A stretch of DNA of 26,021 nt, from assembly GCA_964651395.1 (NCBI GenBank), contig CAZYXZ010000044.1, positions 1 through 26,021 of the forward strand, given 5' to 3'. Source of the DNA: CAZYXZ01 sp964651395 (GTDB lineage: Bacteria > Actinomycetota > Actinomycetes > BP-191). The first letter of the stretch is position 1. Each line of letters starts with the position of its first letter. Positions 7,986 through 15,247 of this stretch are shown piece after piece. Both the position numbers and the translations under genes were made by a program. Under the pieces are notes generated by a model. The model made no database searches and was not told the DNA's origin. It worked only from the letters and a program-made list of their open reading frames with translations.

Positions 7986-8468
7986 ATGGCTTTCAAGGTT
8001 GGCGAGACGGTTGTCTACCCCCATCACGGGGCCGCGCTCATCGAGGCGATCGAGAAGCGCACCGTCGCTGGCGTGGAGCGTGTCTACCTGGTTCTGAAGG
8101 TCGCTCAGGGCGACCTCACCGTGCGTGTTCCCGCGGACAACGCCGAGATCGTCGGCGTCCGCGACGTGGTTGGTCAGGAGGGTCTCGAGAAGGTCTTCGA
8201 GGTGCTCCGGGCTCCGCACACGGAAGAGCCGACGAACTGGTCCCGCCGGTACAAGGCCAACCTCGAGAAGCTCGCTTCCGGCGACGTGAACAAGGTTGCC
8301 GAAGTCGTCCGCGACCTCTGGCGGCGTGACCGCGAGCGCGGCCTGTCCGCCGGTGAGAAGCGGATGCTGTCCAAGGCCCGCCAGATCCTCGTCAGCGAGC
8401 TCGCGCTCGCCGAGGGCACGAACGAGGACAAGGCAGAGGCCGTCCTCGACGAGGTGCTTGCCTCCTAA
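7986..8468 (+). CDS. carD: CarD-family RNA polymerase-binding transcription regulator
   Basis: A 160-aa CarD/CdnL protein that binds the RNA polymerase beta subunit and stabilises the open promoter complex, notably at rRNA promoters. The N-terminal Tudor-like RNAP-interaction domain (about 1-65, KVGETVVYPHHGAALIEAIE) is followed by the helical DNA-binding domain. Trp85 in EPTNWSRRYKANLEKL corresponds in position to the Trp85 that wedges into the minor groove in mycobacterial CarD. The ATG at 7986 is 8 nt after AAAGGGG; an upstream in-frame ATG at 7941 is not supported by a ribosome binding site. In actinobacteria carD commonly precedes ispD-ispF, as here with one PIN/TRAM gene between. Confidence 0.97.
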   Translation: MAFKVGETVVYPHHGAALIEAIEKRTVAGVERVYLVLKVAQGDLTVRVPADNAEIVGVRDVVGQEGLEKVFEVLRAPHTEEPTNWSRRYKANLEKLASGDVNKVAEVVRDLWRRDRERGLSAGEKRMLSKARQILVSELALAEGTNEDKAEAVLDEVLAS

Positions 8469-8493
8469 CGGAGCCTCCATCCCAGGGAGCACC

Positions 8494-9597
8494 ATGGCTG
8501 CGCGCCGGGGGGCGCGGAAGCGCAAGGCCCCCACGAGTCTGGTAGAGCTTCTTCGTCTGTTCATCGTCGTCTTCTGCGCCGGTCTCGGCTTCGAGATCGC
8601 GGGTGCGGTGGGTGGCGACGAGTCGGTCCTCGGTCCGTTCAACGGCGTCGCGGTCGGCATCATCGTCGGCTCGGGCCTCGGTTACGTGCTGGGCGGCGTC
8701 GTCGGCCGCACGACGCTCACCGCCGCGGAGCAGGTCGAGGCGACGCTCCGCGAGACCGACGCCCAGACCATCGTCGCGGCCGGCATCGGCACCGTGGTCG
8801 GCGTACTCGTCGCGGCCGGCATCGCCTGGCCGTTGCTGCTCATCGACGAGCCCTACATCCGCTTCTCGCTGTTCGCCTTCGTCGTGGTCACCATCAGCTA
8901 CGCCGGTCTGGCCGTGGGACGCAGCAAGCGCGAGAGCATCCTCGCGCTCTTCGGTGGACGTGCCGGGCGCGCCCAGCGGCACCGCCCGGTCTCCCAGCTG
9001 GCGCGCGTCGTCGACACGTCCGTCGCCGTCGACGGCCGGGTGATCGAGGTCGTGCGAGCCGGCTTCCTCCACGGCCGGATGCTGCTGGCACAGCCGGTGA
9101 TCACCGAGCTCCAGGGCCTCGCCGACTCCGGCGACGACGTGAAGCGGGCACGCGGCCGACGCGGTCTCGAGGTGCTCGAGGCGCTCAAGCGGGAGCCCGG
9201 GATCAGCCTCGAGGTCATCGACGACGACCCGCCGGATCTCGTCGAGACCGACGAGAAGCTGGTCCGGATCGCGCGCGACCACGAGGCTGCGCTGTTCACG
9301 CTCGACACGAATCTCGCCAAGGCCGCCTCGCTCGCCGGCATCCCGGTGCTCAACATGCACAAGCTGACCCTCGCCCTGCGCCCGGCAGTGCAGGTCGGGG
9401 AGGAGCTCACCGTCGCGCTGCTCAAGGCCGGCAAGGAGCAGGGCCAGGCAGTGGGTTACCTCGACGACGGGACGATGGTGGTCATCGAGCGCGGCCGTTC
9501 GGAGATCGGCAGCGAGGTCACCGCGCGCGTCACCAGCGTGATCATGACGGCCAATGGCCGGATGGTCTTCGGTCAGCTGGCCGGCTCCCGCTCGTGA
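8494..9597 (+). CDS. YacL-like PIN/TRAM domain membrane protein
   Basis: A 367-aa protein with a basic N-terminus, about four membrane helices (roughly 17-40, 47-70, 92-116 and 122-142), a PIN nuclease-like domain from about residue 171 (VVDTSVAVDGRVIEVV, then ELQGLADSGDDVKRARGRRGLEVLEAL and FTLDTNLAKAA) and a C-terminal TRAM domain (about 300-362). The acidic residues expected for metal-dependent RNase activity are present in the PIN part. The ATG at 8494 follows AGGGAG (8483-8488). The order yacL-ispD-ispF is also found in Bacillus subtilis, which supports orthology. The ispD start overlaps its stop by 4 bp (GTGA). The physiological RNA target is unknown. Confidence 0.9.
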   Translation: MAARRGARKRKAPTSLVELLRLFIVVFCAGLGFEIAGAVGGDESVLGPFNGVAVGIIVGSGLGYVLGGVVGRTTLTAAEQVEATLRETDAQTIVAAGIGTVVGVLVAAGIAWPLLLIDEPYIRFSLFAFVVVTISYAGLAVGRSKRESILALFGGRAGRAQRHRPVSQLARVVDTSVAVDGRVIEVVRAGFLHGRMLLAQPVITELQGLADSGDDVKRARGRRGLEVLEALKREPGISLEVIDDDPPDLVETDEKLVRIARDHEAALFTLDTNLAKAASLAGIPVLNMHKLTLALRPAVQVGEELTVALLKAGKEQGQAVGYLDDGTMVVIERGRSEIGSEVTARVTSVIMTANGRMVFGQLAGSRS

Positions 9598-10298
9598 CCG
9601 TCGGCGCGATCGTCCCGGCTGCCGGCCGGGGGGAGCGACTCGGTCCGGGGACGCCCAAGGCGCTTCGTCTCGTCGGTGGACTTCCGATGCTCGTCCATGC
9701 CGTGCGCGCTCTCTCGCAGGCCCGTCTCGTCGACCTCGTCGTCGTCGCCGCGCCGCCGGGGGACGACGACGCGGTGCGGGCACTGCTGGACGCGCACGAG
9801 GTGCCGGCCGAGGTCCGTGTCGTCACGGGGGGCGCGACGCGGCAGGAGTCGGTACGACTCGCACTCGAGTCCTTGCCCGCCGACGTCACGATCGTGCTCG
9901 TGCACGACGCGGCCCGGCCGCTGGCACCGAGCGAGCTCGTCGACGAGATCGTGCATGCGGTGTCCGAGGGCGCGCCGGCGGTCATTCCGGCCGTGCCGGT
10001 GGCAGACACCGTCAAGCGCGTGGATGACGAGGGGCGCGTCTCGGAGACGTTGCGGCGGGACGGGCTGCGCGCCGTACAGACGCCGCAGGGCTTCCAGCGC
10101 GACGCCCTCGCGAAGGCGCACGACGCTGCGCTGATCGACGGCCACGAGGCGACTGACGACGCCGGCCTGCTCGAGCGCATCGGCATCCCGGTGCTCGTCG
10201 TGCCCGGCCATGAAGAGGCGTTCAAGGTCACGCGGCCGGTCGACCTGCTGCTGGCCGAGACCGTCGTACGCCGGCGGGTGGAGCGTCGTGACCACTGA
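9594..10298 (+). CDS. ispD: 2-C-methyl-D-erythritol 4-phosphate cytidylyltransferase (IspD)
   Basis: Third enzyme of the MEP isoprenoid pathway: it couples MEP with CTP to give CDP-methylerythritol. The protein has 234 aa, normal for the family. The nucleotide-binding loop PAAGRGERLGPGTPKAL at about 8-24 includes the catalytic Arg and Lys. Further conserved blocks are GGATRQESVRLAL, VHDAARPL, TVKRVDDEG and TPQGFQRD. The GTG start overlaps the stop of the yacL-like gene (GTGA), and the gene overlaps ispF by 11 bp, so the three are translationally coupled. The pathway supplies the isoprenyl diphosphates that the UbiA-type enzyme at the left of the window would use. Confidence 0.96.
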   Translation: MTVGAIVPAAGRGERLGPGTPKALRLVGGLPMLVHAVRALSQARLVDLVVVAAPPGDDDAVRALLDAHEVPAEVRVVTGGATRQESVRLALESLPADVTIVLVHDAARPLAPSELVDEIVHAVSEGAPAVIPAVPVADTVKRVDDEGRVSETLRRDGLRAVQTPQGFQRDALAKAHDAALIDGHEATDDAGLLERIGIPVLVVPGHEEAFKVTRPVDLLLAETVVRRRVERRDH

Positions 10299-10761
10299 CC
10301 AGCGAGTCGGCTTGGGCGTCGACGTCCACGCGTTCGGCGGCGACGGAGCGCTGTGGCTGGCCGGTCTCGAGTGGCCCGGTGAGCCCGGCCTCGCGGGGCA
10401 CTCCGACGGTGACGTCGTGGCGCACGCGTGCTGCGACGCGCTGCTGTCCGCCGCCGGGCTCGGCGACCTCGGATCGGTGTTCGGCGTGGGCGATCCGAAG
10501 TGGGCCGGTGCATCGGGCGTGACGCTGCTCGCGGAAGCGGCGGCGCTGGTGGTGGCCGAGGGCTGGACCATCGCGAACGTGTCGGTTCAGCTGGTCGGCA
10601 ACCGGCCACGGCTGGGGGAGCGGCGCGCGCAGGCGGAGCAGCTGCTGTCGACAGCGTGCGGCGCCCCGGTCTCGGTGGCGGCGACGACCAGCGACGGACT
10701 CGGTCTCACCGGCCGCGACGAAGGCCTCGCCGCGCTCGCTACCGCTCTGCTGACTCGCTAG
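10288..10761 (+). CDS. ispF: 2-C-methyl-D-erythritol 2,4-cyclodiphosphate synthase (IspF)
   Basis: Trimeric zinc enzyme of the MEP pathway that cyclises CDP-ME 2-phosphate to MEcPP with release of CMP. It has 157 aa. The metal ligands Asp12 and His14 lie in GVDVHAF and His46 in GDVVAHACCDALL. AATTSDGLGLTGRDEGLAA is the C-terminal signature, in the actinobacterial TSDGLG form. The FP dipeptide usual after the GDLG segment is FG here. The GTG at 10288, 11 bp inside ispD and preceded by GGTGGAG, gives the standard N-terminus. The stop shares the palindrome CTAG with the stop of the convergent thioesterase gene. IspD and IspF are separate proteins, not the fused IspDF. Confidence 0.95.
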   Translation: MTTDQRVGLGVDVHAFGGDGALWLAGLEWPGEPGLAGHSDGDVVAHACCDALLSAAGLGDLGSVFGVGDPKWAGASGVTLLAEAAALVVAEGWTIANVSVQLVGNRPRLGERRAQAEQLLSTACGAPVSVAATTSDGLGLTGRDEGLAALATALLTR

Positions 10762-11234
10762 AGATCCGGGTCCGTGCCCTTCGCCTTCGGGCCGGGCTTC
10801 AGGGGGGCGCGGAGCGGGACGACCATGCTCGCGAAGTCGGCCGAGGCGATGATCCGGTCCTCGTCGTCGAGCACGCGGCACTCGACGATGACCAGCTGCC
10901 GGCCGGCCTTGATCACCTTCGCCACCGCGCGTACGACGTCGCCGTGGGGGCGCGCCAGGTAGCGGACGTGCAGGTCGGCCGTGACGATCGTGTTCACGCC
11001 CGGCTGGAACGAGCTGCCCACCGCCGCCGCGGTGCCGGCGGCGACGTCGATCAGTGTCGCGATCGCGCCGCCGTGCAGGTTGCCCGTGGAGTTGAACGCC
11101 TCCTCCGCCACCGGCATCTCGACCACCACGTCGCCGGGCGGCTCCCACTGCACGACGCGCAGGCCCAGCAGCTTGTGCAGGGCGACCTCCGGGAACTGCT
11201 GGTAGAGCTTCTCGCCCTCGTCGTCGTCGGCCAT
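10758..11234 (-). CDS. PaaI-family hotdog-fold thioesterase
   Basis: A 158-aa single hotdog domain protein, probably hydrolysing an acyl-CoA thioester in the cytoplasm. The PaaI-type active-site helix is FNSTGNLHGGAIATLIDVAA, with the HGG turn and an acidic residue at its end; the following strand GVNTIVTADLHVRYL is also typical. I chose the ATG at 11234 (MADDDEGEK). It has TAGGTT 8-13 nt upstream and no ribosome binding site, consistent with a leaderless mRNA; a longer frame to 11300 would run into the cysS start. The gene is divergent from cysS and convergent with ispF. It interrupts the otherwise conserved ispF-cysS run. Substrate unknown. Confidence 0.87.
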   Translation of the reverse strand: MADDDEGEKLYQQFPEVALHKLLGLRVVQWEPPGDVVVEMPVAEEAFNSTGNLHGGAIATLIDVAAGTAAAVGSSFQPGVNTIVTADLHVRYLARPHGDVVRAVAKVIKAGRQLVIVECRVLDDEDRIIASADFASMVVPLRAPLKPGPKAKGTDPDL

Positions 11235-11241
11235 GACGCGC

Positions 11242-11247
11242 AACCTA
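11242..11247 (-). promoter_or_regulatory. Candidate -10 box of the thioesterase gene (TAGGTT)
   Basis: TAGGTT on the minus strand at -13 to -8 of the thioesterase ATG matches TAnnnT and lies in the 43-bp divergent region shared with cysS. Transcription would begin at or within one base of the start codon. Confidence 0.4.
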
Positions 11248-11264
11248 GCCGGGTCGGCTACCCG

Positions 11265-11270
11265 TAGGCT
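11265..11270 (+). promoter_or_regulatory. Candidate -10 box of cysS (TAGGCT)
   Basis: TAGGCT lies at -13 to -8 of the cysS GTG at 11278; there is no Shine-Dalgarno sequence, so cysS is probably leaderless. The identical hexamer serves the TylF-like gene at 16429-16434. Confidence 0.4.
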
Positions 11271-11277
11271 CACCCGC

Positions 11278-12699
11278 GTGGCTCTCGTACTGCACGACAC
11301 GCTGACCGGGGAGGACCGCGCCTTCGAGCCGGTCCGAGACGGTCATGTCGGCATCTACGTGTGCGGGCCCACCGTGCAGTCCCCGCCGCACGTCGGGCAC
11401 ATCCGGTCGGGCGTGGCCTTCGACATCCTCCGGCGCTGGTTGCTGGCCAGCGGCTACGCCGTGACGTTCGTCCGCAACGTCACCGACGTCGACGACAAGA
11501 TCATCCACAACGCCGGGCACGAGGGGATCAGCCCCTTCGAGCTGGCCGAACGCAACACGCGCGCTTTCAACGACGCGTACGACGCGCTCGGCGTCCTCCC
11601 GCCGACCATCGAGCCGCGTGCCACCGGGCACATCCCGGAGATGGTCAGGCTCATGGAGGTCCTGATCGAGCGCGGCCACGCCTATGCGGCGGGTGGCGAC
11701 GTGTACTTCGACGTGCGCTCCTACGCGGAGTACGGCGAGCTGTCCGGCCAGAAGCCGGACGCGATGCTGGCCACCGAGGAGGCCGGCCCGAAGCGAGACC
11801 CGCTCGACTTCGCGCTGTGGAAGTCGCACAAGCCGGGCGAGCCGTCGTGGGAGACGCCGTGGGGTCCGGGCCGGCCGGGCTGGCATCTCGAGTGCTCGGC
11901 GATGGCGGAGAAGTACCTCGGACAGCCGTTCGACATCCACGGGGGCGGGCTGGACCTGGTCTTCCCGCACCACGAGAACGAGCGCGCGCAGTCCTCCTGC
12001 GCGGCGGGCGACGGCTTCGCCAACTACTGGCTGCACAACGGCCTGGTGAACATCGGCGGCACGAAGATGAGCAAGTCGCTCGGCAACTCGGCCATCGTCG
12101 CGGACGTGCTGGAGTCCGGCGTACGGCCGCAGGTGCTGCGCTACCTGCTCGGCGGCGCGCACTACCGCTCGGGGCTCGACTACACGGAAGACCTGCTGGC
12201 CGAGGCCGGAGCGGCGTACGGGCGGCTGGAGACGTTCGTACGCAACGCGGTCGACGCGCTCGGCGGGGTCGGTGAGGCCGAGGCGCGCGGCGCCGAGGTG
12301 TCCCTCCCGAGTGCCGACCTGACGCGCCGCGAGTTCGCGGCTGCCATGGACGACGACCTCGCCGTCTCGCGGGCGCTCGCGGCGGTGCACGACGCGACGA
12401 CGCGCGGCAACGCCGCCCTGACCGAGGGTGACCTCGACGGGGTGGCCGCCTACCTCGCGGCCGTGCGGGAGGGCCTCGACGTCCTCGGGCTCGACCCGGT
12501 CAGCCAGTGGCCGGCCGCCGCGAGCGACCTGACCCCGGTCGTGGCCGCGATGGTGCAGGTCGCGCTCGACGCCCGCGCCGCGGCGCGCGAGCGCAAGGAC
12601 TACGCCCAGGCCGACGCGATCCGCGACGCGCTCGCCGCCGCGGGAGTCGTCGTCGAGGACGTCGCGGGCGGCGTCCGCTGGCACCTGGCGGCCCGATGA
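11278..12699 (+). CDS. cysS: Cysteinyl-tRNA synthetase
   Basis: Class I aminoacyl-tRNA synthetase of 473 aa that charges tRNA-Cys. The HIGH-type motif is PHVGH (about 37-41), and KMSKS is at 263-267. The four zinc ligands match the E. coli enzyme in spacing: Cys29, Cys206 (LECSAM), His231 and Glu235 (FPHHENE). The C-terminal DALR-like region carries the usual RKDYAQADAIRDAL segment. The related mycothiol ligase MshC was considered, but the length, the full C-terminal region and the ispF-cysS-rlmB context favour CysS. The GTG at 11278 is the likely start (VALVLHDTLTG). The stop overlaps the rlmB ATG by 4 bp (ATGA). Confidence 0.95.
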   Translation: MALVLHDTLTGEDRAFEPVRDGHVGIYVCGPTVQSPPHVGHIRSGVAFDILRRWLLASGYAVTFVRNVTDVDDKIIHNAGHEGISPFELAERNTRAFNDAYDALGVLPPTIEPRATGHIPEMVRLMEVLIERGHAYAAGGDVYFDVRSYAEYGELSGQKPDAMLATEEAGPKRDPLDFALWKSHKPGEPSWETPWGPGRPGWHLECSAMAEKYLGQPFDIHGGGLDLVFPHHENERAQSSCAAGDGFANYWLHNGLVNIGGTKMSKSLGNSAIVADVLESGVRPQVLRYLLGGAHYRSGLDYTEDLLAEAGAAYGRLETFVRNAVDALGGVGEAEARGAEVSLPSADLTRREFAAAMDDDLAVSRALAAVHDATTRGNAALTEGDLDGVAAYLAAVREGLDVLGLDPVSQWPAAASDLTPVVAAMVQVALDARAAARERKDYAQADAIRDALAAAGVVVEDVAGGVRWHLAAR

Positions 12700-13778
12700 C
12701 GCCGGGTGGCGGGATCAAGCGCGGTGGGCAGGGCGGCCGCGCAGGCAAGCCCGGCTCGCACCGCAAGGGCGCGTCGGTCGGCTCGGGCGGCGTGCGCCGC
12801 AAGGGTCTCGAGCCGCGCAAGCCCACGCCCAAGGCCGAGGAGCGCACCGGGCATCCGGCCGCGCGCAAGGCCTCCGCCGTACGCCGGGGCGACGCGAAGG
12901 GCCGACCCGATCCCGGCGCCCGGTCCCGCGGCAACACGGCGGCGCGGAAACCGCCTGCGCAGTCGACAGGTCGGGGTCCTGCCACGGGGCGCGGCAGGTC
13001 AGCCCCGAGGGGCAAGCGGTCCGACGAGGACATCGTGGTCGGCCGCAACCCGGTCACCGAGGCGCTGCGCGCCGCCATGCCGGCGCGGTCGCTGGTCGTC
13101 GCTCAGGGCATCGACCACGACGAGCGGGTGACCGAGGCGCTCAAGCGGGCGCTCGCGCTGAAGATCCCGGTCCGCGAGGCCTCCCGCCAGGAGCTCGACC
13201 GCATGAGCGACGGCGCCGTGCACCAGGGCCTGCTGCTGCTCGCCTCGCCCTACGAGTACGCGCACCCCGACGACGTGCTGCGGCTCGCGGTCGGCGCCGC
13301 CGAGCCGGCCCTCGTCGTGGCGCTCGACAGCGTGACCGACCCGCACAACCTGGGCGCCGTCGTCCGCTCCGCGGCGGCCTTCGGTGCGCACGGCGTGCTC
13401 ATCCCCGAGCGACGCTCCGCCTCGATGTCGCCGGCGGCCTGGAAGGCGAGTGCCGGGGCGGCGGCACGACTGCCGGTCGCCCGCGCCACGAACCTGGTCC
13501 GCACGCTCAAGGGGTACGCCGACGCGGGGCTGACCGTGGTCGGGCTGGACGGCCGGGCGGCGCTCGGGGTGGACGACCTCGAGGTGGCCACCGACCCGCT
13601 CTGCCTGGTCGTCGGGGCCGAGGGGAGCGGCCTGAGCCGCCTCGTCGCCGAGCGCGTGGACGTGCTGGTCCGGATCCCGATGGCCGCGGAGACCGAGTCC
13701 CTGAACGCGAGTGTGGCGACCGGGATAGTCCTCGCGGAGATCGCCCGCAGGCGACGATTAGCAGGTCACGCACCGTAA
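12696..13778 (+). CDS. rlmB: 23S rRNA 2'-O-ribose guanosine methyltransferase, RlmB/TrmH family
   Basis: SPOUT-class methyltransferase of 360 aa, predicted to modify 23S rRNA. A disordered, Lys/Arg/Gly-rich extension covers about residues 1-110. The substrate-binding domain starts at DIVVGRNPVTEAL (about 112), and the trefoil-knot catalytic domain carries motif 1 (NLGAVVRSAAAFGAHGV), motif 2 (VVGAEGSGLS) and motif 3 (IPMAAETESLNASVATGI). The Arg of motif 1 and the NAS triplet are intact. The long basic tail is common in actinobacterial members and may aid RNA binding. The ATG overlaps the cysS stop. The gene ends at a cluster of hairpins that may terminate the operon before the sigma factor gene. 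Confidence 0.94.
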   Translation: MTPGGGIKRGGQGGRAGKPGSHRKGASVGSGGVRRKGLEPRKPTPKAEERTGHPAARKASAVRRGDAKGRPDPGARSRGNTAARKPPAQSTGRGPATGRGRSAPRGKRSDEDIVVGRNPVTEALRAAMPARSLVVAQGIDHDERVTEALKRALALKIPVREASRQELDRMSDGAVHQGLLLLASPYEYAHPDDVLRLAVGAAEPALVVALDSVTDPHNLGAVVRSAAAFGAHGVLIPERRSASMSPAAWKASAGAAARLPVARATNLVRTLKGYADAGLTVVGLDGRAALGVDDLEVATDPLCLVVGAEGSGLSRLVAERVDVLVRIPMAAETESLNASVATGIVLAEIARRRRLAGHAP

Positions 13779-13856
13779 CGCCCTGCTCCACGGAGCGTTA
13801 TACGTGCTGGTGGAGCGGCCGGTCGGGGGCCGCTCGGCCCTGACGGAGACGTCAGG
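13776..13856 (+). terminator. Cluster of three inverted repeats after rlmB
   Basis: Three hairpins follow in a row. TAACGC (13776-13781, overlapping the rlmB stop) pairs with GCGTTA (13795-13800). GAGCGGCC (13813-13820) pairs perfectly with GGCCGCTC (13828-13835) over a 7-nt loop. CCTGACG (13839-13845) pairs with CGTCAGG (13850-13856) over a GAGA (GNRA-type) tetraloop. No T-tract follows, so an L-shaped actinobacterial terminator or a structured 3' end is the best reading. Confidence 0.5.
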
Positions 13857-13881
13857 CTAGCCACGGCCTGGGGGGGCCGGT

Positions 13882-13887
13882 TACCAT
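13882..13887 (+). promoter_or_regulatory. Candidate -10 box of the sigH-like gene (TACCAT)
   Basis: TACCAT matches TAnnnT in the 176-bp gap between rlmB and the sigma factor gene and would start a leader of about 60 nt. No convincing -35 is visible in the G-rich run before it. The rest of this gap holds only the hairpins described for 13776-13856. Confidence 0.35.
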
Positions 13888-13954
13888 CCCGGCACCGCTT
13901 TCAGCAGAGCTGCTCCTCCCAGCAGGCCCGCCGCCAACAGCGAAGGGTGCGTCC

Positions 13955-14605
13955 GTGCGTCGGAACCACGATTTTCTGGACGACGAACAGCGCTCGGACG
14001 ACGAGCTGGTGCTGGCCGCGCGTTCAGGCGACGACGTGGCCCTCGCGGAGCTGCTGACGAAGTACCGCAACTTCGCCCGCGTGAAGGCCCGCTCCTACTT
14101 CCTGGTCGGGGCCGACCGGGAGGACATCGTCCAAGAGGGCATGATCGGCCTCTACAAGGCGATCCGGGACTTCAACCCCGACATGCTCACCAGCTTCCGC
14201 GCCTTCGCCGAGCTGTGCGTGACCCGGCAGATCATCACCGCGATCAAGACCGCGACCCGCCAGAAGCACGGTCCGCTGAACTCCTACGTGTCCTTCAACC
14301 GCCCGGTCATCTCCGACGAGGACGGCGACCGCGTGCTCGGCGACGTCATCCCGACGACCGCCATCACCGACCCGGCCGACCTGGTCATCTCCTCGGAGCG
14401 GATCCGCTCGTTGCAGCGGCACTTCGACGACGTGCTCTCCGACCTCGAGGCCGAGGTGCTCCGCCTCTACGTCGAGGGCAAGAGCTACCAGGAGATCGCC
14501 GAGTCGCTGAACCGGCACGTGAAGTCGATCGACAACGCGCTTCAGCGGATCAAGCGCAAGCTGGACATGCACCTCAAGGCGCGTGCCATCGCCGACGTCA
14601 GCTGA
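13955..14605 (+). CDS. sigH: RNA polymerase sigma factor, SigH (Spo0H) type
   Basis: A 216-aa alternative sigma-70 family factor. Region 2 is clear at about 55-105 (DIVQEGMIGLYKAIRDF, then FRAFAELCVTRQIITAIKTA), followed by TRQKHGPLNSYVS. Region 4 is at about 160-203 (LSDLEAEVLRLY, then NRHVKSIDNALQRIKRKL). These stretches are strikingly close to Bacillus subtilis SigH. The position after rlmB also matches Bacillus, where sigH lies just past rlmB, so orthology is likely. The GTG at 13955 follows GAAGGG at normal spacing. No anti-sigma factor gene is adjacent. In an actinobacterium its regulon is unknown; entry into sporulation is the Bacillus role and should not be assumed. A 16-bp palindrome covers the stop codon. 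Confidence 0.93.
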   Translation: MRRNHDFLDDEQRSDDELVLAARSGDDVALAELLTKYRNFARVKARSYFLVGADREDIVQEGMIGLYKAIRDFNPDMLTSFRAFAELCVTRQIITAIKTATRQKHGPLNSYVSFNRPVISDEDGDRVLGDVIPTTAITDPADLVISSERIRSLQRHFDDVLSDLEAEVLRLYVEGKSYQEIAESLNRHVKSIDNALQRIKRKLDMHLKARAIADVS

Positions 14606-14609
14606 CGTC
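14594..14609. repeat. Perfect 16-bp palindrome over the sigH-like stop codon
   Basis: GACGTCAGCTGACGTC is its own reverse complement and contains the TGA stop (14603-14605). The half-site CTGACGTC recurs at 14642-14649, just before the next gene's ATG, where TGACGTCA is also palindromic. It could be a protein-binding site, though the half-site also occurs by chance in several coding regions of the window. Confidence 0.4.
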
Positions 14610-14649
14610 CCGGGAAGGTCTGCCGTCGCGCATCGCGAAACCTGACGTC

Positions 14650-15243
14650 ATGCGCCGCGCCGTTCTACTGCTCTCCGCCCTGCTCGTCGCGGGCTCCGTC
14701 CTGCCCACTGAGGCCGCTCCGCCGAAGGCCCAGGTCACCGACCCGGCCGGTGACGCCGTCGGTACGCCGGGCATGGACGTCGTGTCGGCCGTCTACCAGA
14801 CCACCGGCACGGGCACCGGCAAGAAGTACGTCCCGAAGAAGCTCGTGGTGACGCTGTCCACCGCCGGCCCGGTCGAAGCGAACCCCGGTGTCAGCTTCAA
14901 GCTCTCGGCCATGACCTCGACCTGCGGTCAGGTGGACTTCATCTACTTCCCCGGCACGCCGTACTCGGCCCTCGTGCAGGTCAACGCCTGGGCCCAGTGG
15001 GGCGACTGCCTGTCGAAGAACGCCAACCCAGAGGGCAACGCCGAGCTGATCACCGCGTCGGTGAGGGGCAACTCGATCATCTGGTCGTTCTCGATCAAGG
15101 GGACGCCGCTGAAGCTGGGCACGATCTTCAAGGACTTCCGCGTCTACGTGGACCCGTGCGACCCGGTCCTGTGCTTCCCGTTCGGCGTCGACCAGGGCCT
15201 GATCGACGCCGCCACGGGCAGCGGGAGCTGGAAGCTCGGCTGA
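14650..15243 (+). CDS. Secreted protein of unknown function
   Basis: A 197-aa protein not recognised as a named family. It begins with a clear Sec signal peptide (MRRAVLLLSALLVAGSVLPTEA, cleavage probably after TEA), so the mature protein of about 175 aa should be exported. The mature part opens with QVTDPAGDAVGTPGMDVVSA, a pattern I associate with actinobacterial secreted beta-sandwich proteins, and is rich in beta-forming segments. Four cysteines are spread through it (CGQVDF, WGDCL, DPCDPVLC), which allows two disulfide bonds. The ATG at 14650 has no ribosome binding site; AAACCT lies at -12 to -7, so it could be leaderless. It lies 44 bp after sigH and ends 4 bp from the convergent DUF4442 gene. 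Regulation by SigH is only a possibility. Confidence 0.75.
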   Translation: MRRAVLLLSALLVAGSVLPTEAAPPKAQVTDPAGDAVGTPGMDVVSAVYQTTGTGTGKKYVPKKLVVTLSTAGPVEANPGVSFKLSAMTSTCGQVDFIYFPGTPYSALVQVNAWAQWGDCLSKNANPEGNAELITASVRGNSIIWSFSIKGTPLKLGTIFKDFRVYVDPCDPVLCFPFGVDQGLIDAATGSGSWKLG

Positions 15244-15247
15244 CGCG

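Noticed and set aside
9594..10761. Fused bifunctional IspDF
   Set aside because: ispD has its own stop at 10298 and ispF its own GTG and ribosome binding site in another frame, overlapping by 11 bp.
11278..12699. MshC (mycothiol cysteine ligase) instead of CysS
   Set aside because: Length of 473 aa, the C-terminal RKDYAQADAIRDAL region and the position between ispF and rlmB favour CysS.
13848..14649. GACGTCAG/CTGACGTC as a repeated regulatory element around sigH
   Set aside because: The 8-mer also occurs in coding sequence near 3944, 4615, 16864, 19358 and 20614, so the short repeat alone is not specific; only the 16-bp palindrome was kept.
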